The notes under the pieces: generated by a model | What the model saw: the letters and a program-made list of their open reading frames with translations, nothing else | Database searches by the model: none | What the model was told of the DNA's origin: nothing | Part shown: positions 55,641 to 63,774 of the stretch, piece after piece | Layout: every line of letters starts with the position of its first letter | Position numbering within the stretch: the first letter of the stretch is position 1 | Origin: JAMXLO01 sp963832895 | GTDB lineage: Bacteria > Pseudomonadota > Alphaproteobacteria > Acetobacterales > Acetobacteraceae | Length of the DNA stretch: 64,000 nucleotides | NCBI GenBank assembly: GCA_963832895.1 | Contig: CAWHVQ010000001.1 | Span: forward strand, 1 to 64,000 | Reading direction: 5' to 3' | Program-made: the position numbers and the translations under genes

Positions 55641-56795
55641 TCACTTGCTGTGCTGGCGTCGCCAGTCCAGGAATTCCTGGAACAATCGCACCTGCTCTGG
55701 CGTTGGCGAACCCACGGCGGCCCCGGGTTGGGGTGGTGTAGCGCTGGCAGACCCATCCGAGGACGCTGCGGCGGGCCTTGTCGCCGCGGCACTGTCAAGC
55801 CATTCCTGGGCTGCGGGGAAGCGTTCGAGGCCGGGCACCTTGGCGTTGAGGTTGACGTCCTTCCAGTTGGGATTAAATCCCGGCTGCTGCAGCATGCCCA
55901 GCCGACTGAACAGGTAGTCGGTCAATCGAGCGACCCGCCTGTAGCGGTCTGACCCTTTTGGCCAGTTGAATGCCGCCAGGATCGTCGGCACTGCGATCGT
56001 CTCCACTTCCTGACCCTGCGGAATGAGGTCGGGGTAATCACTCGATGTCAGAGTGGACGGCAGGTAGAAACCGAAATCCTCGAAGTGGACCGGCAGGAAC
56101 TTGAACCCGGGATCCCATTTTGAGTGCAGAAACGCGTCGACCGGCTTGGACGTGACGAACACGACCGCCGCCATGTCACCCTGTCCTGATCGCATCTGCT
56201 GCAGCGCGACCTGGTGGGGAATGAAGGTCTTTTCGACGTCCAGTTTCAGCCGTTCGAAGATCAGCGGACCAGAATAGGCTGCCGCAGTGCCGGGCGTGTT
56301 GAAGTTGACCTTCTTGCCTCTGAGATCGTTCAGGGACTTGATCTCGGGACGGACGAAGATGTGCAGTTCGGAGGGAAACAGGTTGAGGATATAGGTGATA
56401 CGCTGCCGGATGTTTGGCACCAGCGTCTTGAACTGGTCCAGGGCATCGGAGTTGATAACCGCGGCGTCGACGCCCTTCAGATAAAGGAGTGCCTCGACGT
56501 TCTCGACAGGACCACGGGTGACGATGGGCAACACGTGCAGGTTGTCGCCGTCGTCCACGACACGCGCGATCTCGGTCGCGAAGCGGATAGGGGCGCCTTC
56601 GAGCTGACCGCCGGCAAGTCCGACAGTCCATGCATTGAGCCGCTCGACCGCCTGCGATTCGAGTGCTTTGCGCGGTACCTGCGTTGTCTGCTGGTCGGTT
56701 GGCGCGCCGACGGTCTGCGCGTCGGCCGTTCCTCCGGCCAGGCTGGCACACAGAACGCCGAGGACCATTCCAAGAACGAGCAACGCTGGTTTCAA
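55641..56795 (-). CDS. TAXI-type TRAP transporter binding protein
   Basis: 384 aa with a signal peptide (LLVLGMVLGVLCASLAGGTA, cut near ADAQ). TAXI family features: LNAWTVGLAGGQLEGAPIRF, GVDAAVINSDALDQFKTLVP, SLNDLRGKKVNFNTPGTAAA, FIPHQVALQQMRSGQGDMAA. A Pro/Ala/Ser-rich linker (~345-365) precedes a helical tail with PEQVRLFQEFLDWRRQ, absent from most homologues. TAXI proteins feed a fused TRAP permease with glutamate or dicarboxylates; no permease gene is near, so it may be an orphan sensor or binding protein. Confidence 0.88.
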   Translation of the reverse strand: MKPALLVLGMVLGVLCASLAGGTADAQTVGAPTDQQTTQVPRKALESQAVERLNAWTVGLAGGQLEGAPIRFATEIARVVDDGDNLHVLPIVTRGPVENVEALLYLKGVDAAVINSDALDQFKTLVPNIRQRITYILNLFPSELHIFVRPEIKSLNDLRGKKVNFNTPGTAAAYSGPLIFERLKLDVEKTFIPHQVALQQMRSGQGDMAAVVFVTSKPVDAFLHSKWDPGFKFLPVHFEDFGFYLPSTLTSSDYPDLIPQGQEVETIAVPTILAAFNWPKGSDRYRRVARLTDYLFSRLGMLQQPGFNPNWKDVNLNAKVPGLERFPAAQEWLDSAAATRPAAASSDGSASATPPQPGAAVGSPTPEQVRLFQEFLDWRRQHSK

Positions 56796-56894
56796 TGCGA
56801 GACCCTCACGGAAAGGTGTATGATACAGCGGTCTCGCGGCGCTGCCTACATTGAACCGGGTGCGTCGCGATTTGACGCGCCCGGTTCCCTTGCG

Positions 56895-57362
56895 TCAGAG
56901 CCTGGCGGCCAGCGCCGCGAGTTGGTCGGCACATTGGCCCCAGCCGGCGTGGAAGCCCATCTTCTCGTGCGTCTCGCGATCAGCGACCGTCCAATGGCGC
57001 ACGCGGGCGGTGTAGCGTGTCTTCCCGCCCTCGTCTTCGAAGGTCAGGATCACCGTCATGAACGGCTTGTGTGATGGCTGCCATGCGTTGGTATAGGCAT
57101 CCGTGAATACCAGCCGCTGGTTCGGCACCACCTCGAGATAGACGCCCGGGCATGACATGTCGTTGCCGTCGGGGCTGCGCATCGTGACGGTGCTGGCGCC
57201 GCCCGGACGCACATCGAGTTCCGCGTGCGGCGTCGTCCAGGGCAGCGGCGCGAACCACTGCTTAAGCAGCGCGGGCTCCGTCCATGCGCGGTAGAGTTTT
57301 TCGCGCGGCGCATCGATCAGGCGGGTCAGCATCAGTTCGCGGTCCGAGGTCTCGTTGGTCAT
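56895..57362 (-). CDS. SRPBCC/AHSA1-domain protein
   Basis: 155 aa from ATG 57362 (GGAGAAC upstream). START-like fold of the AHSA1 type: LTRLIDAPREKLYRAWTEPA, LLKQWFAPLPWTTPHAELDV, GGKTRYTARVRHWTVADRET and a C-terminal GFHAGWGQCADQLAALA. Such small lipid- or ligand-binding proteins are often encoded next to ECF42 sigma/DGPF modules, as here (100 bp downstream of the sigma gene on the same strand). Confidence 0.9.
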   Translation of the reverse strand: MTNETSDRELMLTRLIDAPREKLYRAWTEPALLKQWFAPLPWTTPHAELDVRPGGASTVTMRSPDGNDMSCPGVYLEVVPNQRLVFTDAYTNAWQPSHKPFMTVILTFEDEGGKTRYTARVRHWTVADRETHEKMGFHAGWGQCADQLAALAARL

Positions 57363-57462
57363 TTTGGTTCTCCAGTGCGCCTGTCGCAGGGTGCCGATGT
57401 CGGCGTTCATCGTCCCAAGGACGCGGCAGGAGACCGCGGGCCGACATGGCACGATAACAATG

Positions 57463-58707
57463 TCAGCTTGTGCTCTTGAGGATCAGCCGATCGAGATGCT
57501 GACGGATGTGTGCCGCCTGTGCCGGTGTGTTTGCCAGGGCGATCGCCTGATTGAACTCGACGCGCGCTTCGTCCGCTCGGCCGAGTTGCAGCAGGAACGC
57601 GCCTTTGGCGCCAAAGAAGTAAAAATAGCCGGACAGACGGTCGGCCAGCGGTTCGATCATCGCCAGTGCGTCCGCGGGTCCGCTGACTTTGCTTACTGCG
57701 ACCGCGCGGTTCAGCGTCACCACCGGCGACGGTTGCAACAGTTCGAGTGCCGCGTAGAGCGCCGCGATCTGCGCCCAGTCGGTCTGCTCCGGCGCCCTGG
57801 CGCGGGCATGCGTCGCGGCGATGGCCGCTTGAATCTGATACGGTCCTGGCTGGTTGTGCCGCACCGCCTTGTCGATCAGCGCAAGGCCCTCGGCGATGAG
57901 CTTGGTGTCCCACCGCCCGCGATCCTGATCGTCCAGCAGCACGATCTCACCCGCCGCGTCGAAGCGCGCCGCCGTGCGCGCGTGCTGCAGCAGCATCAGC
58001 GCAGTCAGACCCATGATCTCGGGCTCGGTCTGGAACAGCCGCAGCAACAGGCGCGCCAGGCGGATCGCCTCGTCGCATAGCGGTGCGCGCGCTGATCCAT
58101 CCGCCGCGGAATAGCCTTCGTTGAACAGCAGGTAGATCATCGCCGCCACTACGGCCAACCGCTCGGCGCGTTCCACGGCACCCGGCGTCTCGAATGGCAC
58201 ATCGGCCTTGGCGATGCGCGCCTTGGCGCGCGTTATGCGCTGCTCCATCGCAGCGTCGCTCACCAGGAAGGCGCGAGCGATCTGCCCGACGGTCAGTCCC
58301 GAGACGATGCGCAACGCCAAGGCGATCTGCTGCGTCGCCGGCAGTTCGGAATGGCAGCAGATGAACAGCAGGCGCAACACGTCATCGCGGTACTGCGAGG
58401 TATCGAGCCGCTCGGCCAGCGGCGTCTCCACGTCATCGAGATCGGAGATCGTCTCGTCCGGTGGCAGCGGATCCAGCCGGCGGCGGCGCCGTGCCCCATC
58501 CAATCCGGCATTGCGACCGACCAGGATCAGCCAGGAGGTCGGATCACGCGGCGGTCCGTTGCGCGGCCAATTCTGCAGTGCCCGCAGACATGCTTCCTGA
58601 TACGCTTCCTCGGCGGTGTCGAGGTCGCGGAAATAGCGCAGCAGCGCGCCAATCGCCTGGGGCCGCGCGGCAGTGAGCGCCGCGTTGATCCAGGTAACAT
58701 CGGTCAT
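57463..58707 (-). CDS. ECF42-type RNA polymerase sigma factor with TPR-like tail
   Basis: 414 aa. Sigma region 2 at ~15-80 (ALLRYFRDLDTAEEAYQEAC, WLILVGRNAGLDGARRRRR) and region 4 at ~115-170 (PATQQIALALRIVSGLTVGQ, ARAFLVSDAAMEQRITRAKA). A ~220-residue C-terminal extension has TPR-like helices (ALYAALELLQPSPVVTLNRA). This extension and the adjacent DGPF gene identify the ECF42 group, which has no anti-sigma factor and whose tail is needed for activity. It redirects RNA polymerase to a small stress regulon. The start overlaps the DGPF stop by 4 bp. Confidence 0.92.
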   Translation of the reverse strand: MTDVTWINAALTAARPQAIGALLRYFRDLDTAEEAYQEACLRALQNWPRNGPPRDPTSWLILVGRNAGLDGARRRRRLDPLPPDETISDLDDVETPLAERLDTSQYRDDVLRLLFICCHSELPATQQIALALRIVSGLTVGQIARAFLVSDAAMEQRITRAKARIAKADVPFETPGAVERAERLAVVAAMIYLLFNEGYSAADGSARAPLCDEAIRLARLLLRLFQTEPEIMGLTALMLLQHARTAARFDAAGEIVLLDDQDRGRWDTKLIAEGLALIDKAVRHNQPGPYQIQAAIAATHARARAPEQTDWAQIAALYAALELLQPSPVVTLNRAVAVSKVSGPADALAMIEPLADRLSGYFYFFGAKGAFLLQLGRADEARVEFNQAIALANTPAQAAHIRQHLDRLILKSTS

Positions 58708-59075
58708 CCGCTTCGCCGGTCGGGATGGTACAGCGCGACCGGTCGGATCTCGTAGGCGCCGCCGGGATTGGCGGCGGCCAGATCACGCGCCACATCCAAA
58801 GCCTCATCCAGATTGGCGACATCGATGACGTAGAAGCCGAGAAGCTGCTCCTTCGTTTCGGCGAACGGGCCGTCGATCACCAGCGGCGGGTCCTGCGTCT
58901 TGCGCAGCGTGGCAGCCGAAGTGGTGGGCAGCAGGCGCAGCGAGGGACCGAGCCGGCCTGATTTGATCAGCCGGTCCTGCACGACGCCGATCCGCGCCAT
59001 CACGGCGGCGTCCTCCTCCTTGCTCCAGGACCAGACAACGTCCTCATCGTGGTAGCAAAGGATGATGTAGAGCAT
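58704..59075 (-). CDS. DGPF/YCII-family protein, ECF42 partner
   Basis: 123 aa. YCII-related ferredoxin-like fold with the name-giving DGPF motif in VIDGPFAETKEQLLGFYVID. It overlaps the ECF42 sigma gene by 4 bp (ATGA at 58704-58707), and this gene pair is conserved in many bacteria. Proposed roles range from small-molecule chemistry to being the regulated output of the sigma factor; the mechanism is unproven. Confidence 0.92.
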   Translation of the reverse strand: MLYIILCYHDEDVVWSWSKEEDAAVMARIGVVQDRLIKSGRLGPSLRLLPTTSAATLRKTQDPPLVIDGPFAETKEQLLGFYVIDVANLDEALDVARDLAAANPGGAYEIRPVALYHPDRRSG

Positions 59076-59209
59076 GGGCTACGTCCTCTCGTGTCCCACA
59101 GGACGCGCCAGTGTGCCCGTTGCCGACACCGTCACGCAAAAAATTCTGCCGGCTTCGCAGCGCCTCTGGGGTCCTCTACAGTCCGTCGGCTGACCCCAGG
59201 GAGGGAACC

Positions 59210-60232
59210 ATGATCATCGACTGTCATGGCCATTACACCACGTCGCCACGCCAGCACGAGGCCTGGCGCACCGAGCAGATCGCGGCGCACGGCGAGGGCA
59301 GGGCGGCGCCCCCACGTCCGGCGATCAGCGACGACGAGATCCGCGCCAGCATCGTGAACGGCCAGTTGAAGCTGCAGCAGGAGCGCGGCACGGACCTCAC
59401 GATCTTCTCGCCGCGGGCCGCCGGCATGGGGCATCACCTTGGCGACGCCTCGACGTCCGAGGCCTGGGCCGCCGCATGCAACGAGCTGATCCATCGCGTC
59501 TGCACGCTGTTTCCACGCAACTTCGCAGGTGTCTGCATGCTGCCGCAGACCGCGGGTGTCTCGCCGAGCAACTGCATCGCCGAGCTGGAACGCTGCGTGC
59601 TGCAATACGGCTTCGTCGGCTGCAATCTCAATCCCGATCCGTCGGGTGGATTCTGGAAGGACCCGCCGCTGGGCGATCGCTACTGGTATCCGCTGTATGA
59701 GAAGATGGTCGAGCTCGACGTGCCGGCGATGATCCATGTCAGCGCGGCCTGCAACCCGGCGTTTCACACCACGGGATCGCATTATCTGAACGGCGACACG
59801 GCGGCGTTCATGCAGTGCATGACGTCGGACCTGTTCAAGAACTTCCCGACGCTGAAGTTCATCATCCCGCACGGCGGCGGCGCGGTGCCGTATCACTGGG
59901 GCCGGTTCCGTGGCCTCGCACAGGACATGAAGCTGCCGCCGCTGACCGAGCATCTGCTGAAGAACGTGTTCTTCGACACCTGCGTCTACCATCTGCCGGG
60001 TCAGGAACTGCTGGCCAAGGTCATCCCGCTGGACAATATCCTGTTCGCCTCGGAGATGATCGGTGCGGTGCGCGGGATCGATCCGGAGACCGGGCATCAC
60101 TATGACGACACCAAGCGCTACGTCGAACAACTGTCGTTGTCGGCGAGCGACAAGGCCAAGCTGTATGACGGCAATGCGAGGCGCGTGTACGGTCGGCTGT
60201 CGGCGCAGCTTGGCAGGCAAGGCGTCCACTAA
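59210..60232 (+). CDS. ligJ: 4-oxalomesaconate hydratase (LigJ type)
   Basis: 340 aa from ATG 59210 (AGGGAGGGAA upstream). Amidohydrolase-2 fold closely matching LigJ of the protocatechuate 4,5-cleavage pathway: MIIDCHGHYTTSPRQHEAWR (metal His pair), FVGCNLNPDPSGGFWKDPPL, MIHVSAACNPAFHTTGSHYL, LKFIIPHGGGAVPYHWGRFR, FASEMIGAVRGIDPETGHHY. It hydrates 4-oxalomesaconate to 4-carboxy-4-hydroxy-2-oxoadipate. The other lig genes are not in the window. Its presence means the organism may also cleave protocatechuate or gallate by the 4,5-route. Confidence 0.88.
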   Translation: MIIDCHGHYTTSPRQHEAWRTEQIAAHGEGRAAPPRPAISDDEIRASIVNGQLKLQQERGTDLTIFSPRAAGMGHHLGDASTSEAWAAACNELIHRVCTLFPRNFAGVCMLPQTAGVSPSNCIAELERCVLQYGFVGCNLNPDPSGGFWKDPPLGDRYWYPLYEKMVELDVPAMIHVSAACNPAFHTTGSHYLNGDTAAFMQCMTSDLFKNFPTLKFIIPHGGGAVPYHWGRFRGLAQDMKLPPLTEHLLKNVFFDTCVYHLPGQELLAKVIPLDNILFASEMIGAVRGIDPETGHHYDDTKRYVEQLSLSASDKAKLYDGNARRVYGRLSAQLGRQGVH

Positions 60233-60238
60233 CACAGC

Positions 60239-60589
60239 GTGCGCTGCGCCATTCTGCTGGTCATGACCGGACTTGTGGCGGGCTGCGTCGACCAGCTCGC
60301 CGCGCGGCAGGCCTATCTCAGCCGCTTCGTCGGCCAGCCGGAGGATGTGCTGGTGCAGCAGATGGGCGTGCCGGCGCGCACGTACCAGACCAGCGGCGTG
60401 AAATACCTCGCCTATGACGAGCGTCGGGTCGACATCGTCCCGACGTTTCCATCTTACAGCCCATTCTTCACGGGTTGGTATGGCGGCGGCTTCCCACCTC
60501 AGGTTATCGATCTGCAATGCGAGACGACATTCGAGGTGAGTGACGGCACAGTCAGATCCTTCACTCTGCGCGGCAACGCCTGCGGATGA
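60239..60589 (+). CDS. Small lipoprotein
   Basis: 116 aa from GTG 60239. A lipoprotein signal with lipobox LVAGC (Cys16), then AYLSRFVGQPEDVLVQQMGV, the GxPxxxL-type start of SmpA/OmlA-like outer-membrane lipoproteins, and a C-terminal Cys pair (LQCETTFEV, GNACG). Converges with the acyltransferase gene, 3 bp apart. Function unknown, perhaps envelope maintenance. Confidence 0.75.
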   Translation: MRCAILLVMTGLVAGCVDQLAARQAYLSRFVGQPEDVLVQQMGVPARTYQTSGVKYLAYDERRVDIVPTFPSYSPFFTGWYGGGFPPQVIDLQCETTFEVSDGTVRSFTLRGNACG

Positions 60590-60592
60590 TGA

Positions 60593-61816
60593 TCATGCCG
60601 GTTCCGGTCTGGTCAGCCGTGCCGCGAACCGGTTAACCCAGCGCAGCCAAACATCGTCCACGCGTGCAAACAGATAGCCAACGCCGATGACCAGCGGCGC
60701 ATAGACGGCTGCGACAAGGAACAGCGTGACTTGCAGCGACACGACAGGTCGCAGCAACACGAACAGCGCGCAGGCCAGTGAGCAGAGCAGCGGGAAATGG
60801 AACAGATACACGGGGAAGGAGAGGCGGCCGAGCAGACGAAACGGTGGCGTTGCCAGCGATCGGCCAAGCCGGTCGTTCCCGATCAGGCCGATGATGATCA
60901 TGACTCCGCTCGCCGTGTGGATGGCGATGCGATCGAACCGCGCCGGGCTCGCATCCTGGAGGGCCGCGAACATCGCGTAGCTGCCGCGCGGCTCCAGATA
61001 GCCGAACAGGAAGATGCCGGTGGCGATGCAGACCAGGGCCATGCTTGGCGACAGATGCAGGTCGCAGCGTGAGACGATCCAGGCGAGGCCGGTGCCGGCG
61101 ACGAAGGCAAACAGATAGGGGTCGGTGAAATGCACCGCGATCGCGGCGGTTGCCAGCAGCCATGCCGCGGCTGCGGGACGCGCGCGCCAGAGGATCATTG
61201 CCAGGAAGAACGTGACGAAGCTGCCGATGAATTCGTGATGCATCGTCCAGAGCACGGGATCGTACATGTCCGGTTCCCGCAGAAAGGCGAGCAATGAGCC
61301 TTCCAGCACGGCGCCGGGCAATGATGGCGTGAAGCCTTGCTGCGCGTGCGAGCCGCCGAATGTGCCAAGCCAGCTGGATTGGCTGAGCTGGGCCGCCTCG
61401 CGATGCCGGTAGAGACCGCAGCGGAACAGCAGCCACGACAACAGCACGGCGAGCATGACAAGACACACCAGACGCAGCCAGCGCTTGGCGGTGGCGCGAA
61501 CCACGAGTTCGGTGCGGCCGGAGCGGAAGAAGCCCAGCGGCAGGACGAAGCCCGAGAGGACGAAGAACAATGTCACCGCTGCGGGGCCATCAATGGACGC
61601 GAAGCCGACGCTGCCCAGCAACGCCGATGACGGATCGAAGCCGTCGACAATGCCGATGCGTGCGGGATCGAACGCCCAGAGAAAATGCCAGGCGACGACG
61701 ATGAAGGCTGCGAGCCCGCGCAGTGCCTCGAGCTGTACGAGCTTGCTCTCGGTGCGTGCCGTGACAGCGGACGCATCCGTGCGCGCCAGCATGCCGGGGT
61801 TTGCCACGTACGACAC
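60593..61816 (-). CDS. Acyltransferase-3 family membrane protein
   Basis: 407 aa with about ten membrane spans. Starts LVQLEALRGLAAFIVVAWHF, containing the catalytic-type His of acyltransferase-3 (OafA/NodX-like) enzymes; also FFVLSGFVLPLGFF and FRLLGRLSFPVYLFHFPLL. It transfers acetyl or other acyl groups to a sugar or lipid at the inner membrane. Nothing beside it identifies the acceptor. Confidence 0.9.
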   Translation of the reverse strand: MSYVANPGMLARTDASAVTARTESKLVQLEALRGLAAFIVVAWHFLWAFDPARIGIVDGFDPSSALLGSVGFASIDGPAAVTLFFVLSGFVLPLGFFRSGRTELVVRATAKRWLRLVCLVMLAVLLSWLLFRCGLYRHREAAQLSQSSWLGTFGGSHAQQGFTPSLPGAVLEGSLLAFLREPDMYDPVLWTMHHEFIGSFVTFFLAMILWRARPAAAAWLLATAAIAVHFTDPYLFAFVAGTGLAWIVSRCDLHLSPSMALVCIATGIFLFGYLEPRGSYAMFAALQDASPARFDRIAIHTASGVMIIIGLIGNDRLGRSLATPPFRLLGRLSFPVYLFHFPLLCSLACALFVLLRPVVSLQVTLFLVAAVYAPLVIGVGYLFARVDDVWLRWVNRFAARLTRPEPA

Positions 61817-61903
61817 GATTGCGCCTCCGCTTCGCCAGGGGTTGCTGCGAACAAGGCGACGAATTTGACCTCAATGTGACGTGCCGGCGCACGTCGGTGT
61901 GAG

Positions 61904-62377
61904 TCAGGTCCGTGCGATGGTCAGCAGCGCCGGCAGTGCGAGCTGCGCGATCAGGCGCACGCGGGGCAAATGACTCTCGTCAAAAAAGCCAGCGCGATGG
62001 CAAAGGTTCAACGTTCCCAGCGTCTGACCGCGCCAGCGCACGGGCATGTTCAGGATGCTCTCGCAACCGAGCGAGACGATCAGCGCATGATCGAAGAAAT
62101 TCTGCTCGATGTCGTGACGCGTGCGACCGATATAGGGCATGCCGTCGCGGATCACGCGCTGCATCCAGATCGAGTCCGTGACCGGCTTGCGCCCGCCGAT
62201 CGGATAGGCGTCTGGCCTGTTGGTGTAGCAGCGCTCCGAGTGCTTCAGTTCTGGGTGATGCGCCAGGACGGTGAACAGGATGTGACCGGGATCACCGGCA
62301 AGTGCGGTGTCGATCGCGCGAAACGTCGCCGCCGGCTGATCGGGATCGGCGTGCGACGCGAGTATGGTCTCGATCAT
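61904..62377 (-). CDS. GAF-domain protein
   Basis: 157 aa, one GAF domain: IWMQRVIRDGMPYIGRTRHD, SLGCESILNMPVRWRGQTLG, TLNLCHRAGFFDESHL. A Cys in the ligand region (LGCES) and another in NLCHRAG are visible. It overlaps the pdxJ stop by 4 bp. GAF domains bind small ligands; there is no output domain, so it may act as a stand-alone sensor or be an enzyme of unknown kind. Confidence 0.85.
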   Translation of the reverse strand: MIETILASHADPDQPAATFRAIDTALAGDPGHILFTVLAHHPELKHSERCYTNRPDAYPIGGRKPVTDSIWMQRVIRDGMPYIGRTRHDIEQNFFDHALIVSLGCESILNMPVRWRGQTLGTLNLCHRAGFFDESHLPRVRLIAQLALPALLTIART

Positions 62378-63117
62378 GGTGTGGCGGCCAGGGCCTTGGC
62401 GTAGGCACTGACTGCGGCGGCGAAGCCCATGACGAGGGCGTCGGCGGTCAGTTCATGGCCGATCGATGCCTCGGCGAGTTGCGGCATGCGCGCGATCAAT
62501 GGCGGCAGATTGCGCAGATTGAGATCGTGGCCGGCGTTGACCACCAGCCCGCGATCCGCCGCGGCGCGTGCCGTCCGCGCACAGGCGTCGAGCAAGGCGT
62601 CATATGTGCCGGCGCCGAATGCGGCGGCGTACCCGCCGGTGTAGATCTCGACGCCATCGGCACCGCTTTCCGGGATACGATCCAGCACGGCGGGATCGGG
62701 ATCGATGAACAGAATAACTCGCGCGCCTACCGTCTTCAGCGCGGCAATGGCGGGACGTACCAGCGCCATCTGCTCGGCGCCGAGTTTGAACCCTTCCTCG
62801 GACGTGAAGGCGTCCGGCGCATCGGGCACCAGCGTGCACTGCTCGGGGCGCACTTCGGCGGCGATCTCCAGCAGGCGTGCGTCGGGATAGCCTTCGATGT
62901 TCAGCTCCACGGCTGGTCGTGACGCGGCGATCGTCTCGGCGAGCATCGGCACGTCGGAGCGGCGGATATGCCGTTCGTCGGGGCGCGGATGCACGGTGAT
63001 GCCGCGCGCGCCGGCCTCGAGTGCGATGCGGGCGAACATGCGCAGGTCGGGCACTCCGGTGCGGCGCGAATTGCGCAGCAGTGCGATCTTGTTGAGGTTG
63101 ACGCTGAGCCGGGCCAT
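62374..63117 (-). CDS. pdxJ: Pyridoxine 5'-phosphate synthase PdxJ
   Basis: 247 aa, TIM barrel. Family signatures: ARLSVNLNKIALLRNSRRTG, PRPDERHIRRSDVP (His of the catalytic segment), ELNIEGYPDARLLEIAAEVR, EQCTLVPDAPDAFTSEEGF, VNAGHDLNLRNL. It condenses 1-deoxy-D-xylulose 5-phosphate with 3-amino-2-oxopropyl phosphate to give pyridoxine 5'-phosphate (vitamin B6). It follows thiE by 3 bp on the same strand. Confidence 0.95.
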   Translation of the reverse strand: MARLSVNLNKIALLRNSRRTGVPDLRMFARIALEAGARGITVHPRPDERHIRRSDVPMLAETIAASRPAVELNIEGYPDARLLEIAAEVRPEQCTLVPDAPDAFTSEEGFKLGAEQMALVRPAIAALKTVGARVILFIDPDPAVLDRIPESGADGVEIYTGGYAAAFGAGTYDALLDACARTARAAADRGLVVNAGHDLNLRNLPPLIARMPQLAEASIGHELTADALVMGFAAAVSAYAKALAATP

Positions 63118-63120
63118 CGC

Positions 63121-63771
63121 TCAGCGGGCCGCGGCAATTGCGCTGTTCAGCGCGTGCACGCCGGCGGCGGGGCCGTCAGGATGGTTCCAGACGCAACCAA
63201 CCACGGCGAGGAAATCGGCACCCGCCTGCACCAGGGGCGCGCAGTTCCCGGCGGTGATGCCGCCGATCGCGCAGCACGGCAGTTCCATCAAATCCGACCA
63301 CCATTGCAGAATCTCGGGATCGATGAAGCGCGTCACCTCCTTCGTACCGGACGGAAAGAATGCGCCGAACGCGACATAGTCGGCGCCATCATCGCCGGCC
63401 TGCATCGCGAGATCGCGGCTGTCCTTGCAGGTGACGCCGAGTGTCGCGTCGGGGCCCATCAATCGGCGCGCCTCCTTGGCCTGCATGTCCTCCTGACCGA
63501 CATGCGCGCCGTCACTGCCGGTCTCGCGCACCAGGTCGGCACGATCGTTCAACAGGAAGGCGACGTTGCGCGATTGCGTCACCGGGCGCAGCGCGTCGAT
63601 CGCGCGGCGCCACGCATCATCGTCAACGTCCTTGAGTCGAAGTTGCACCGCCGCGACATCGCCGGCGTCCAGCGCGGCGGTGAGGTGGTCGGCAAACGGC
63701 AGCGGATCGAGCTTGGGTGGCGTGATCAGGTAGACGCGGCAGCCGCCGTGGCTGCCGCCCATGCCTGCCAC
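63121..63771 (-). CDS. thiE: Thiamine phosphate synthase ThiE
   Basis: 216 aa, TIM barrel: LYLITPPKLD-like VYLITPPKLDPLPF, AVQLRLKDVDDDAW, VAFLLNDRADLVRETGSDGA then HVGQEDMQAKEARRL, LGVTCKDSRDLAMQAGDDGA, CCAIGGITAGNCAPLVQAGA. It joins HMP-PP and the thiazole phosphate to thiamine phosphate. With pdxJ it forms a cofactor-synthesis pair; the aldolase gene lies just upstream. Confidence 0.9.
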   Translation of the reverse strand: MAGMGGSHGGCRVYLITPPKLDPLPFADHLTAALDAGDVAAVQLRLKDVDDDAWRRAIDALRPVTQSRNVAFLLNDRADLVRETGSDGAHVGQEDMQAKEARRLMGPDATLGVTCKDSRDLAMQAGDDGADYVAFGAFFPSGTKEVTRFIDPEILQWWSDLMELPCCAIGGITAGNCAPLVQAGADFLAVVGCVWNHPDGPAAGVHALNSAIAAAR

Positions 63772-63774
63772 GCC

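Noticed and set aside
59132..60517. 461-codon minus-strand frame
   Set aside because: Antisense shadow of the ligJ gene.
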